Made by a program: the position numbers and the translations under genes. A stretch of DNA of 64,000 nucleotides from Pseudocoprococcus catus (GTDB lineage: Bacteria > Bacillota > Clostridia > Lachnospirales > Lachnospiraceae). The DNA lies in the NCBI RefSeq assembly GCF_019734885.1, contig NZ_JAAXCM010000020.1:357557-421556 (forward strand). Direction: 5' to 3'. Shown piece after piece: positions 16,444 to 24,013 of the stretch; positions within the stretch are counted from its first letter, which is position 1, and each line of letters begins with the position of its first letter. Under the pieces are notes generated by a model, which was given only the letters and a program-made list of their open reading frames with translations, was not told where the DNA came from and did not search any database.

Positions 16444-17025
16444 ATGGAAGAAGTTTTAAAGCCGGATGAAGCGGAGGCCGCCATTGAGGCCCTTTTATTT
16501 ACCATGGGAGAGGCAATCAGTGCAGAAACCCTCGGTGCTGCCATCGGGCATGATAAGGCGACAGTGGTCAGGCTTGTACACCGTCTGATGGACAGATATC
16601 AGAATGAGAAGAGAGGTATCCGTATCATTGAATTGGATGGTGCTTTTCAGATGTGTACGAGTCCGGAGATGTATGATTATGTGATCAAACTGACACATCA
16701 GCCGAAGAAGCAGGTGTTGACAGATGTTATGCTTGAGACCCTGGCGATCGTTGCCTATAAACAGCCGGTGACAAAGGCGGAGATTGAACAGATCCGCGGC
16801 GTCAGTTGCAGCCATGCGATCAATAAATTACTGGAATATGGTTTGATCACAGAAGCCGGAAGATTGAATGCACCGGGGCGGCCGATCCTCCTGGCTACAA
16901 CAGAGGAATTTTTGCGGACCTTTGGTGTTCAGTCTGTAGAGAATCTCCCGTCGATTTCGCCGGAAGAGCTTGATACACTGAAGACAGAAGCAGAAGAAGA
17001 AGTTCAGATGACACTTGATGTATAG
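16444..17025 (+). CDS. scpB: Segregation and condensation protein B
   Basis: ScpB dimerises and binds the ScpA centre in the SMC complex. The 193-residue protein has two winged-helix domains; family blocks are EAAIEALLFTMGEAIS, LETLAIVAYKQPVTKAEIEQ and the GRPILLATTEEFLRTFG motif. It is translationally close to scpA and followed after 12 bases by murT. Confidence 0.94.
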   Translation: MEEVLKPDEAEAAIEALLFTMGEAISAETLGAAIGHDKATVVRLVHRLMDRYQNEKRGIRIIELDGAFQMCTSPEMYDYVIKLTHQPKKQVLTDVMLETLAIVAYKQPVTKAEIEQIRGVSCSHAINKLLEYGLITEAGRLNAPGRPILLATTEEFLRTFGVQSVENLPSISPEELDTLKTEAEEEVQMTLDV

Positions 17026-17037
17026 AGAGGAACAGTT

Positions 17038-18426
17038 ATGAAGAATTCTAAGAAAAAAACAATGCGTTTTTATTTGACGCTGGCAGGCATCAAAGTATTG
17101 ATCAAAGTCCTGCAGCTTTGTGGAAAGAATGCCACACATGTACCGGGCCGAAAAGCCATTAATATCTGTCCGGATTTTCTGGATCAGATTGATAAACCGG
17201 AGTTTATCATTGGCATTACCGGCACCAACGGCAAGACAACCGTATCCAATTTGATTGCAGATGTGATGCAGGACAACGGCTATGATATTGTAGATAATCG
17301 TTTTGGCGGCAATATTGATTCCGGTATTGCCTCCGCGTTGATTAAGAATTCCACCCTAGGCGGTCATATGAAGAAGAAATATGCCGTTTTGGAAATCGAT
17401 GAGAGAATGACGACGAAGATTTTCCCGTATGTCCAGCCGGATATCCTTGTCTGCACCAATCTTTTCAGAGATTCCTATAAGAGAAATGCCCATTCAGAAT
17501 TTATTTCAGGTATTCTGAATCAGACCATTCCTGCAAAATCAAAACTTGTTTTGAATGGAGAAGATCTTGTCAGCAACCATCTGGCACCGGACAATGACAG
17601 AGTTTACTTTGGCATTGCCTGCGAGGATGAGAAGACAACTTCTACCAACAACATCATCAAAGATGTGGTTGCCTGCCCGAAATGCGGTGCCAAACTGAAT
17701 TATGAATATATCCGTTATAACCACATCGGACGTGCTTTCTGTCCGAATTGTGATTTTGGTTCACCGGAAATGGATTATGCTGTGGAAGCCATTGATTATA
17801 GAAACCGACGGGTGCATATCCGTACGCCGAAGGGCAATATGGAAGTGAAGCTGCTGGGAGATAATATTACAGATGCTTACAATACAGTGACAGCTGTTAC
17901 GGCTCTGGAGGAATTTGGTCTGACAGCAGATGCCATCAGCCGTTCCTTTGAGAAGATGCAGATTGCCGGAACACGTTTTGGATGTGTGGAGGTGAATGGC
18001 CGCAAGATTATTACAGATGTTGCCAAGGGACAGAACCCGATCGCTGTTTCAAGAGTTTGTGATTTTGTTCGCCATGAGCCGGGCAAAAAAGCAGTTGTGC
18101 TTATTCTGGATGATTATTTTGATCGTCAGGATTCATCTGAGAATATTGCATGGTTTTTTGATACAGATTTTGAATTTCTTAATGATCCGGGAATCACTCA
18201 GATTGTTGTGGGCGGACCGCGCTGTATGGATATGCATCTCAGACTTCTGATGGCCGGCATTCCGGAAGAGAAGATTATATGCTGTGATGAAGAGCCGGAT
18301 ACTGAAAAATATGTCGATCTTAATAAAGCGGAGCATGTTTATATTTTACATGATATTTATACAACACAGTATGCCAGAGCCATTCAGAAAAATCTGGGTG
18401 AGCATTTAAAAAAGGAGGGCAGATAG
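17038..18426 (+). CDS. murT: MurT-like lipid II amidotransferase ligase subunit
   Basis: MurT with GatD amidates the D-Glu of lipid II to D-isoglutamine. The 462-residue protein has a Mur-ligase P-loop GTNGKTT (62-68), a Zn-ribbon with Cys213, Cys216, Cys235 and Cys238 inserted in the central domain as in known MurT, and a DUF1727 C-terminal domain (from about residue 325). The DUF1727 core is divergent: the usual K-N-P-A-G becomes K-G-Q-N-P, and the usual DGRDVSWIWD segment appears as QDSSENIAWFFD. gatD begins one base after the stop. See the gatD entry for the missing glutaminase residues. Confidence 0.88.
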   Translation: MKNSKKKTMRFYLTLAGIKVLIKVLQLCGKNATHVPGRKAINICPDFLDQIDKPEFIIGITGTNGKTTVSNLIADVMQDNGYDIVDNRFGGNIDSGIASALIKNSTLGGHMKKKYAVLEIDERMTTKIFPYVQPDILVCTNLFRDSYKRNAHSEFISGILNQTIPAKSKLVLNGEDLVSNHLAPDNDRVYFGIACEDEKTTSTNNIIKDVVACPKCGAKLNYEYIRYNHIGRAFCPNCDFGSPEMDYAVEAIDYRNRRVHIRTPKGNMEVKLLGDNITDAYNTVTAVTALEEFGLTADAISRSFEKMQIAGTRFGCVEVNGRKIITDVAKGQNPIAVSRVCDFVRHEPGKKAVVLILDDYFDRQDSSENIAWFFDTDFEFLNDPGITQIVVGGPRCMDMHLRLLMAGIPEEKIICCDEEPDTEKYVDLNKAEHVYILHDIYTTQYARAIQKNLGEHLKKEGR

Positions 18427-19140
18427 ATGATGACACGTATTGAAGTATTATTTCCTGAGTTTTGCAGTCTTTTTGCGGATTCCAGCAATGTACGTTATCT
18501 TGAAAGATGTCTGCCGGATGCAGAGTTTGTGTATACTTCCTATATGGATGAACCATTATTCGTTACTGAGAAGCCGGATCTGATTTATATGGGTGCCATG
18601 ACGGAAAGTGCACAGGAGAAGATTATTAAGAAATTAATGCCATATAAAGAGCGGATTGCCCAGTTGATTTCTGAGGATGTTCCGATGCTGTTTACCAACA
18701 ATGCGGTGGAGATTTTTGGACAGTATATTGAGAATGAGGATGGTTCGAAGATTGAAGCATTGAACCTTTATCCGATTTATGCCAAACGTGATATGATGCA
18801 TCGTTTCAATTGTCTGCTGAGAGGCAATTTTGATGATATTCAGATTGTTGGCTTTAAGACTCAGTTTACCATGGCTTACGGTGATACGGACAAGTATCCT
18901 TTTATTCACGTGGACAAGGGCACGGGCATGAACAAAGAGACGGTTAATGAAGGTATTCGTGATCATAACTTCTTTGCGACTTATCTTGTGGGGCCTTTCC
19001 TGGTTCTGAATCCACTATTTACGAAATATCTGCTGAATGATGTGATGAAGCTGGATGCAACTCTGGCTTTTGAACCAGTGATTATGGAAGCTTATGAACG
19101 TCGTTTGAAGGAATTCCTTGATCCAAAGACACAATATTAA
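18427..19140 (+). CDS. gatD: GatD-like glutamine amidotransferase homologue lacking catalytic Cys and His
   Basis: GatD is the class I glutaminase that feeds ammonia to MurT. This 237-residue protein follows murT directly and keeps the GatD framework: PDLIYMGAM (residues 50-58), a nucleophile-elbow region PMLFTNNAVEIFGQYI (86-101), VGFKTQ (141-146) and ATYLVGPFL (184-192). By eye against S. aureus GatD, the nucleophile Cys of ICGGYQ falls at Asn91 and the catalytic His of GTYLHGP falls at Val188; the His of GFENHGG is also absent. The frame is intact and not decaying. It is therefore probably a structural partner rather than a glutaminase. Confidence 0.85.
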   Translation: MMTRIEVLFPEFCSLFADSSNVRYLERCLPDAEFVYTSYMDEPLFVTEKPDLIYMGAMTESAQEKIIKKLMPYKERIAQLISEDVPMLFTNNAVEIFGQYIENEDGSKIEALNLYPIYAKRDMMHRFNCLLRGNFDDIQIVGFKTQFTMAYGDTDKYPFIHVDKGTGMNKETVNEGIRDHNFFATYLVGPFLVLNPLFTKYLLNDVMKLDATLAFEPVIMEAYERRLKEFLDPKTQY

Positions 19141-19222
19141 AAACAATTTCCTGTATAGACAACAGGATTCTGCACAGACTAAGAGCAGCTTACAGAACTG
19201 TTTTTGGAGGTGCGCAAAAGTG

Positions 19223-20167
19223 ATGAATATACAGAAATGTGCAATTGTAGGCTGCGGTGCCGTTGGGGCGACCGCAGCCTATACTTTACTTGGGAGCGGT
19301 CTTTTTAATGAACTGATACTGATTGATATCAATCGGAAAAAGGCAGAGGGAGAAGCTATGGATATTGGTCATGGGGTGCCTTTTATCCATCCCGTGGAAA
19401 TTTATGCAGGGACTTATGAAGATTTGGCAGACGCCTATCTGGTGATCGTGACGGCGGGAGCCAATCAGCTTCCAGGAGAGTCGAGAATCAATTTGACAGA
19501 AAAAAATGTCCGGATTTTTCAGTCCATTATCCCGGAAATTGTCCGTTACAATACGGAATGCCTGCTGCTTATTGTTGCCAATCCGGTGGATATTCTGACA
19601 ACTGTGGCCCTACGTCTGTCCGGTTTTCCACCGGAGAGAGTTATCGGCAGCGGAACAGTACTGGATTCTTCCAGGTTCAAGTACCGTCTGGGAGAGTATA
19701 TCGGTATCGACCACCGCAATGTTCATGCATTTATTATTGGGGAACATGGTGACAGTGAGGTGGCGGTCTGGAGTTCAGCCACAGTATCCGGCATAGCTGT
19801 GAGGGATTTTTGTGATGAACTGGGGATTGTCTTTACACGGGAGCAGATGGATGAGATCGTCCGGGACGTGAAAAACAGTGCTTATGAGATTATAGAGAAA
19901 AAAGGAGCCACATTTTATGCAGTAGCGCTGGCAATCCGCCGTATTGCGGAAGCGCTGATCCGGGATGAACATTCCCTGTTGACCGTGTCCGGGTATTGCA
20001 GCGGAGCCTATGAGATTGAAGATGTCTGTATTGGGCTTCCGATGATCCTGGGCAGGGATGGCATTGAGAATATTGTGGAAATTCCGTTGAATCAGTTAGA
20101 AAAAGATAATCTTCATGAATCTGCCGATGCGCTGAAAAAGGTTTTGACGGATATGGGTATTAATTAA
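19223..20167 (+). CDS. ldh: L-lactate dehydrogenase
   Basis: The enzyme reduces pyruvate to L-lactate, regenerating NAD+. The 314-residue protein has the Rossmann GCGAVGATAA (10-19), the mobile loop AGANQLPGESR (78-88) and the proton-relay His175 in IIGEHGDSEV. Gln82 occupies the specificity position that is Gln in lactate and Arg in malate dehydrogenases, which supports LDH. GGAGG (19206-19210) precedes GTG 19220 and ATG 19223; both starts are possible. A longer frame back to 19118 overlaps gatD and is rejected. Confidence 0.9.
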   Translation: MNIQKCAIVGCGAVGATAAYTLLGSGLFNELILIDINRKKAEGEAMDIGHGVPFIHPVEIYAGTYEDLADAYLVIVTAGANQLPGESRINLTEKNVRIFQSIIPEIVRYNTECLLLIVANPVDILTTVALRLSGFPPERVIGSGTVLDSSRFKYRLGEYIGIDHRNVHAFIIGEHGDSEVAVWSSATVSGIAVRDFCDELGIVFTREQMDEIVRDVKNSAYEIIEKKGATFYAVALAIRRIAEALIRDEHSLLTVSGYCSGAYEIEDVCIGLPMILGRDGIENIVEIPLNQLEKDNLHESADALKKVLTDMGIN

Positions 20168-20187
20168 GATGAAAAATGCATAGATTA

Positions 20188-20239
20188 AGCCAGGAGTATC
20201 AATAGATAAGGTGATGCCCTGGCCTTTCAATAAAAGGCT
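20188..20239 (+). other. Two competing hairpins between ldh and the carboxypeptidase gene
   Basis: GCCAGG (20189-20194) can pair with CCTGGC (20218-20223), while GCCTTT (20222-20227) can pair with AAAGGC (20233-20238). The hairpins share bases 20222-20223, so they exclude one another. No strong T run follows, so either a weak terminator or a leader switch is possible. Confidence 0.35.
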
Positions 20240-20269
20240 GCGGGCAGAACCTGAAAGGACGGTTTGTGA

Positions 20270-21451
20270 ATGAATGACCGGATCAAACAAATGGGTCAAT
20301 TCCTAATGGTTGCTTTAGGCATATTCTGTACATTGTTCATTCTAATACAAAATCCTGCGTCAGCGGCGGAGACGGAGCTGCAGGAGGAAAAGTTGTCATT
20401 GAACGCCCGTGCAGCAGTGCTGATGGATGCTGACAGCGGGCGTATTCTTTATGGTAAAGAGGCGGATAGTGTTTATCCTATGGCCAGTACAACCAAAATT
20501 ATGACATTGATAGTGGCTCTGGAAAATAATGAAGCAGATAAAATTGTGACAGCCTCTGCTTATGCGGCTTCCATGCCGAAGGTTCATCTGGGGGTGCAGG
20601 CAGGTGAGCGTTACCGCATGGAGGATTTATATTATGCCATGATGCTGGAATCTTTTAATGATGCGGCGGTGATGATTGCGGAGGGAACGGCAGGGAGCGT
20701 TGAAGCCTTTGCTGTAATGATGAATGAAAAGGCAGTCTCTCTGGGGTGCACGCAGACGTATTTTATTACCCCTAACGGGCTGGATGCTGTTGACGAAAAG
20801 GGTGTACACTGTTCCACAGCGGCGGATATGGCAAAGATCATGCGATATGCCATTCAAGACGAATTGTTCCGGCAGATCACGCAGACGATGCATTATGCAT
20901 TTACTGATTGTGACGGAAAAAGAAGTTTCTCAGTACATAATAAAAATGCCCTGCTGACCATGATGGAAGGGGTTTTATCTGGGAAAACCGGATACACGGC
21001 AGATGCAGGCTATTGCTATGTCTGTGCCGTGCAGAAAGGAGACCAGACATTTATTGTAAGCCTTCTTGGCAGCGGATGGCCGCCACATAAAGGTTATAAG
21101 TGGTCGGATGTACAAACACTGCTAGACTATGGCGACAAGAATTATCGTTATCAGACCATTGATATCAGCAAAGAAGTTCCGGATAGGCAGGTACATGTTA
21201 TGAACGGGGAACAGGATTTTGCTGCCGTGAGAGCCCAAGAGACAAATTACAGGTTTCTTTTAAGTTCGGAGGATAAAGTACATGTGGAGAGTGTGCTTCC
21301 GGGACAGTTGGAGGCACCGGTGGAGGCAGGACAGCCGGTGGGCAGTATTCAGGTATTTGTGAATGGTGATATAGCAGCAAAGAGCCATTACGCCGCCATA
21401 AACAAAACAGATGTCAAACGTACTTGGAGAGAGCGTTTGTTGAGAAAGTAA
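20270..21451 (+). CDS. D-alanyl-D-alanine carboxypeptidase (S11 family)
   Basis: The 393-residue exported protein has a signal peptide ending near PASAAE (residue 33) and the triad STTK (73-76), SFN (128-130) and KTG (239-241). A PBP5-type C-terminal domain follows KTG, with a short basic end (KRTWRERLLRK) instead of a clear amphipathic anchor. It is the third S11 enzyme in the window; sequence differences around SxN and KTG show that it is not a recent copy of the 12.4-kb gene. AAAGGA lies 11 bases before the ATG. Confidence 0.92.
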   Translation: MNDRIKQMGQFLMVALGIFCTLFILIQNPASAAETELQEEKLSLNARAAVLMDADSGRILYGKEADSVYPMASTTKIMTLIVALENNEADKIVTASAYAASMPKVHLGVQAGERYRMEDLYYAMMLESFNDAAVMIAEGTAGSVEAFAVMMNEKAVSLGCTQTYFITPNGLDAVDEKGVHCSTAADMAKIMRYAIQDELFRQITQTMHYAFTDCDGKRSFSVHNKNALLTMMEGVLSGKTGYTADAGYCYVCAVQKGDQTFIVSLLGSGWPPHKGYKWSDVQTLLDYGDKNYRYQTIDISKEVPDRQVHVMNGEQDFAAVRAQETNYRFLLSSEDKVHVESVLPGQLEAPVEAGQPVGSIQVFVNGDIAAKSHYAAINKTDVKRTWRERLLRK

Positions 21452-21560
21452 GTGATTGTCTGTGGGAGGCTTATATGGGGCTTTTTGTATTATTTGCGGA
21501 ATATTTTGGCTGGATTATAATATAAAATCACAAAGAATTTGAAATGAAAAAAATATACAA

Positions 21561-21603
21561 TTTATTGATAAATTATTGAAATAATACAAAAATTATCAAT
21601 AAA
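21561..21603. promoter_or_regulatory. AT-rich 11-base inverted repeat upstream of the decarboxylase operon
   Basis: TTTATTGATAA (21561-21571) and TTATCAATAAA (21593-21603) are perfectly complementary and lie 25 bases before the operon -35 box. The 260-base gap between the carboxypeptidase and mmdA is otherwise AT-rich and contains four ATACAA copies (near 21555, 21584, 21616 and 21636). A regulator site is plausible but unproven. Confidence 0.4.
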
Positions 21604-21627
21604 AATAGTAAAAATATACAAATGTAC

Positions 21628-21656
21628 TTGAAGCAATACAATTAGTCTGGTAAAAT
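21628..21656 (+). promoter_or_regulatory. Promoter of the decarboxylase operon
   Basis: TTGAAG (21628-21633) and TAAAAT (21651-21656) are spaced by 17 bases, 55 bases before the mmdA start codon. Confidence 0.6.
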
Positions 21657-21711
21657 AACAGATAAGAAACGGCAAAATTTTTGTCAGTTAAGAGAGGATG
21701 AGGGCATAATT

Positions 21712-23166
21712 ATGAGTCAGGTTAAGGCAATGTCTGCCGTGGAACGTATTGAGAGTTTGTTGGATGCCGGAAGTTTTATCGAAATCGGTGCTTCTGTTCA
21801 TGCAAGAAATACGGATTTTAACATGCCGGAGAAGCAGACGCCGGCAGATGGCGTAATCACAGGATATGGTACGATCGACAGCAATCTTGTCTATGTATTT
21901 AGTCAGGATCCATCTGTGATGGGCGGAGCGATCGGAGAGATGCATGCACGCAAGATTGAGAAGATCTATGAACTGGCATTGAAGATGGGTGCGCCGGTTA
22001 TTGGCATGTATGACTGTGCAGGGCTGAGACTGCAGGAAGCAACAGATGCATTGGATGCGTTGGGAAAACTGTACAGACAACAGACAGCAGCTTCAGGTGT
22101 CATTCCGCAATATGCGGCAGTATTTGGCCAGTGCGGCGGCGGTACGGCTTTGCTGACAGCATTATCAGATTTTACTTTTATGGTGAAGGACACAAGCGCA
22201 CTTTTTGTCAATGCACCGAATACACTGGATGATGGTTGCGGTGCGGCTGAGAGGTATGCCAGTGCAGAGTTTCAGGGCAGGGAGACTGGCAATGCGGATT
22301 TTGTCTGCGAGAACGAAGAGACATTGCTGGCACAGCTGCGTGAACTGGTGCTGATGCTTCCGTTTAATCAGGAAGATGTTCTGGATTATGACGTATGCGA
22401 AGATGATTTGAACAGAAAGATCGCAGACTATTCAGGAACAGGTGATGCGGCACAGATACTGAAGGATATTACGGATGTCGGCAGGTATGTGGAGGTAACG
22501 GCCGGTTATGCCAGAGAGCTGGTGACAGCTTTTGTTAAACTGAATGGACTTACTGTCGGTGCAGTGGCCAATAGAACAGAGATTCTGGATGAGAATGGTG
22601 AGGCAGCTGAATCATTTAACGGCAAGTTGACAACAGAAGGACTTCAGAAAGCAGCAGATTTTATTCGTTTCTGTGATGCATTTTCAATTCCGGTGCTGTC
22701 CCTGGTTTCTGCAACCGGCTTTGATACAACCGTGGCCAATGAAAAGAGTGTTGCCAGAGAAGCAGCCAGACTGATTCATACTTTTGCGGATGCATCCGCA
22801 CCGAAGGTGACATTGCTGACAGGTGAAGCTTACGGCAGTGCTTATCTGACCATGAATTCAGGACATATCGGTGCAGATCTTGTTTATGCATGGCCGACGG
22901 CGTCTGTTGGCATGATGCCTGCAGAGAATGCGGTAAAGATTATCTACAATGATGAGATTAATGCTTCTGATGATGCACAGGGACTGATCGCAGAGAAGGC
23001 AGCAGCTTATGCGGCACTTCAGACGAGTCCTGAATCTGCGGCAGGCAGAGGTTATGTGGATGCGGTGATTGAACCGGAGAGTACAAGACAGCATTTGATC
23101 GCAGCATTTGAGATGCTTTATTCAAAGCGAGCCGTACGACCTTCTAAGAAGCACAGTACGCTGTAA
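21712..23166 (+). CDS. mmdA: Biotin-dependent carboxyltransferase alpha subunit (methylmalonyl-CoA decarboxylase type)
   Basis: The 484-residue protein has the two crotonase-like halves of acyl-CoA carboxyltransferases: an N-terminal half (SAVERIESLLDAGSFIEIG, GAIGEMHARKIEKIYELA) and a C-terminal half (ALVYAW/GADLVYAWPTASVGMMPAE). It would move the carboxyl group of an acyl-CoA such as methylmalonyl-, malonyl- or glutaconyl-CoA onto carrier biotin. It is shorter than propionyl-CoA carboxylase beta (about 510-520) and the CoA substrate cannot be assigned by eye. It heads a five-gene operon with oadG, a biotin carrier, oadB and oadA. Confidence 0.85.
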   Translation: MSQVKAMSAVERIESLLDAGSFIEIGASVHARNTDFNMPEKQTPADGVITGYGTIDSNLVYVFSQDPSVMGGAIGEMHARKIEKIYELALKMGAPVIGMYDCAGLRLQEATDALDALGKLYRQQTAASGVIPQYAAVFGQCGGGTALLTALSDFTFMVKDTSALFVNAPNTLDDGCGAAERYASAEFQGRETGNADFVCENEETLLAQLRELVLMLPFNQEDVLDYDVCEDDLNRKIADYSGTGDAAQILKDITDVGRYVEVTAGYARELVTAFVKLNGLTVGAVANRTEILDENGEAAESFNGKLTTEGLQKAADFIRFCDAFSIPVLSLVSATGFDTTVANEKSVAREAARLIHTFADASAPKVTLLTGEAYGSAYLTMNSGHIGADLVYAWPTASVGMMPAENAVKIIYNDEINASDDAQGLIAEKAAAYAALQTSPESAAGRGYVDAVIEPESTRQHLIAAFEMLYSKRAVRPSKKHSTL

Positions 23167-23181
23167 TTGGAGGCGCTATCT

Positions 23182-23583
23182 ATGAAGAAGAAATTAATGG
23201 CTTGTGCGGCTTTTTTGCTGCCGACGCTGGCGCTTACCGGCTGTGGTTCACAGTTTGGAGATAAGATGGTAAGAGCCGGAATGAATACATTGATGGGTAT
23301 GGGAACAGTCTTTGTTGTTCTGATATTCATTGCATTTCTCATATCAAGATTTAAATACATCAGTCAGCTGGAGAACTGGTTCAGAAACCGTAAGACGAAG
23401 AATGAACAGGCAGTTACTGAGACTGTTGCTGAAGAACCGGCGGCAGATGAGGAAGAAATTGATGAAACGGATGATCTGGCTCTTGTGGCAGTGATTACTG
23501 CTGCACTGGCTGCATCCCTTGAGACATCACCGGATAAGTTAATCGTCCGTTCAATTCGAAGAAAAAATACGAACCGCTGGTAG
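23182..23583 (+). CDS. oadG: OadG-family gamma subunit of a sodium-pumping decarboxylase, with a lipobox
   Basis: The small subunit (133 residues) has a transmembrane helix (about residues 38-56) and a charged cytoplasmic tail with Glu-rich and then basic segments, typical of OadG/MmdD, which assembles the decarboxylase complex. Unusually, the N terminus reads as a lipoprotein signal peptide: MKKKLMACAAFLLPTLALTGC with the lipobox LTGC at residues 18-21. TTGGAGG lies eight bases before ATG 23182; the in-frame TTG at 23167 is part of that site and is rejected. It follows mmdA directly. Confidence 0.8.
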   Translation: MKKKLMACAAFLLPTLALTGCGSQFGDKMVRAGMNTLMGMGTVFVVLIFIAFLISRFKYISQLENWFRNRKTKNEQAVTETVAEEPAADEEEIDETDDLALVAVITAALAASLETSPDKLIVRSIRRKNTNRW

Positions 23584-23597
23584 GAGGATAAGTAATT

Positions 23598-23972
23598 ATG
23601 AAAAACTATATTGTGACCGTTAATGGTGTCAGCTATGAAGTTTCTGTTGAGGAAGTAGGAGAGGGTCAGGCAGCAGCGCCTGCAGCCGCTCCAGTGAAAG
23701 CCACTCCTGTAAAGGCAGCAGCCCCTGCTAAGAAGGCCAAAGCATCCGGAGCAGCAGGCTCTGTGAAGGTTTCTGCACCAATGCCAGGCAAGATCATTGC
23801 AGTGAAGAAAGATGCCGGTGCTGCAGTGAAGAAGGGCGAAGTCATTCTTGTCCTTGAAGCGATGAAGATGGAGAACGAAATTGTTGCACCGCAGGATGGC
23901 ACAGTTGCATCTGTGAATGTTGGAGCCGGTGATGCGGTTGAAGCCGGTGATGTTCTCGCAACGATGAATTAA
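23598..23972 (+). CDS. Biotin carboxyl carrier protein of the decarboxylase complex
   Basis: The 124-residue carrier has an N-terminal beta segment (MKNYIVTVNGVSYEVSVEEV), a flexible Ala/Pro/Lys-rich linker (residues 24-53) and a C-terminal biotinyl domain with the biotinylated Lys90 in EAMKMEN. The linker lets biotin swing between carboxyltransferase and membrane decarboxylase sites. It is the only biotin domain in the cluster, since OadA here lacks one. TAGGAGG precedes the start. Confidence 0.93.
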   Translation: MKNYIVTVNGVSYEVSVEEVGEGQAAAPAAAPVKATPVKAAAPAKKAKASGAAGSVKVSAPMPGKIIAVKKDAGAAVKKGEVILVLEAMKMENEIVAPQDGTVASVNVGAGDAVEAGDVLATMN

Positions 23973-24013
23973 TGTCACTGTTAATTTAATTCATCTGTAC
24001 GGGAGGCTTCAAT

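Noticed and set aside
23364..23978. Minus-strand open frame of 204 codons over oadG and the biotin carrier
   Set aside because: The His/Cys-rich product is not like a folded protein and both genes on the + strand are clear.
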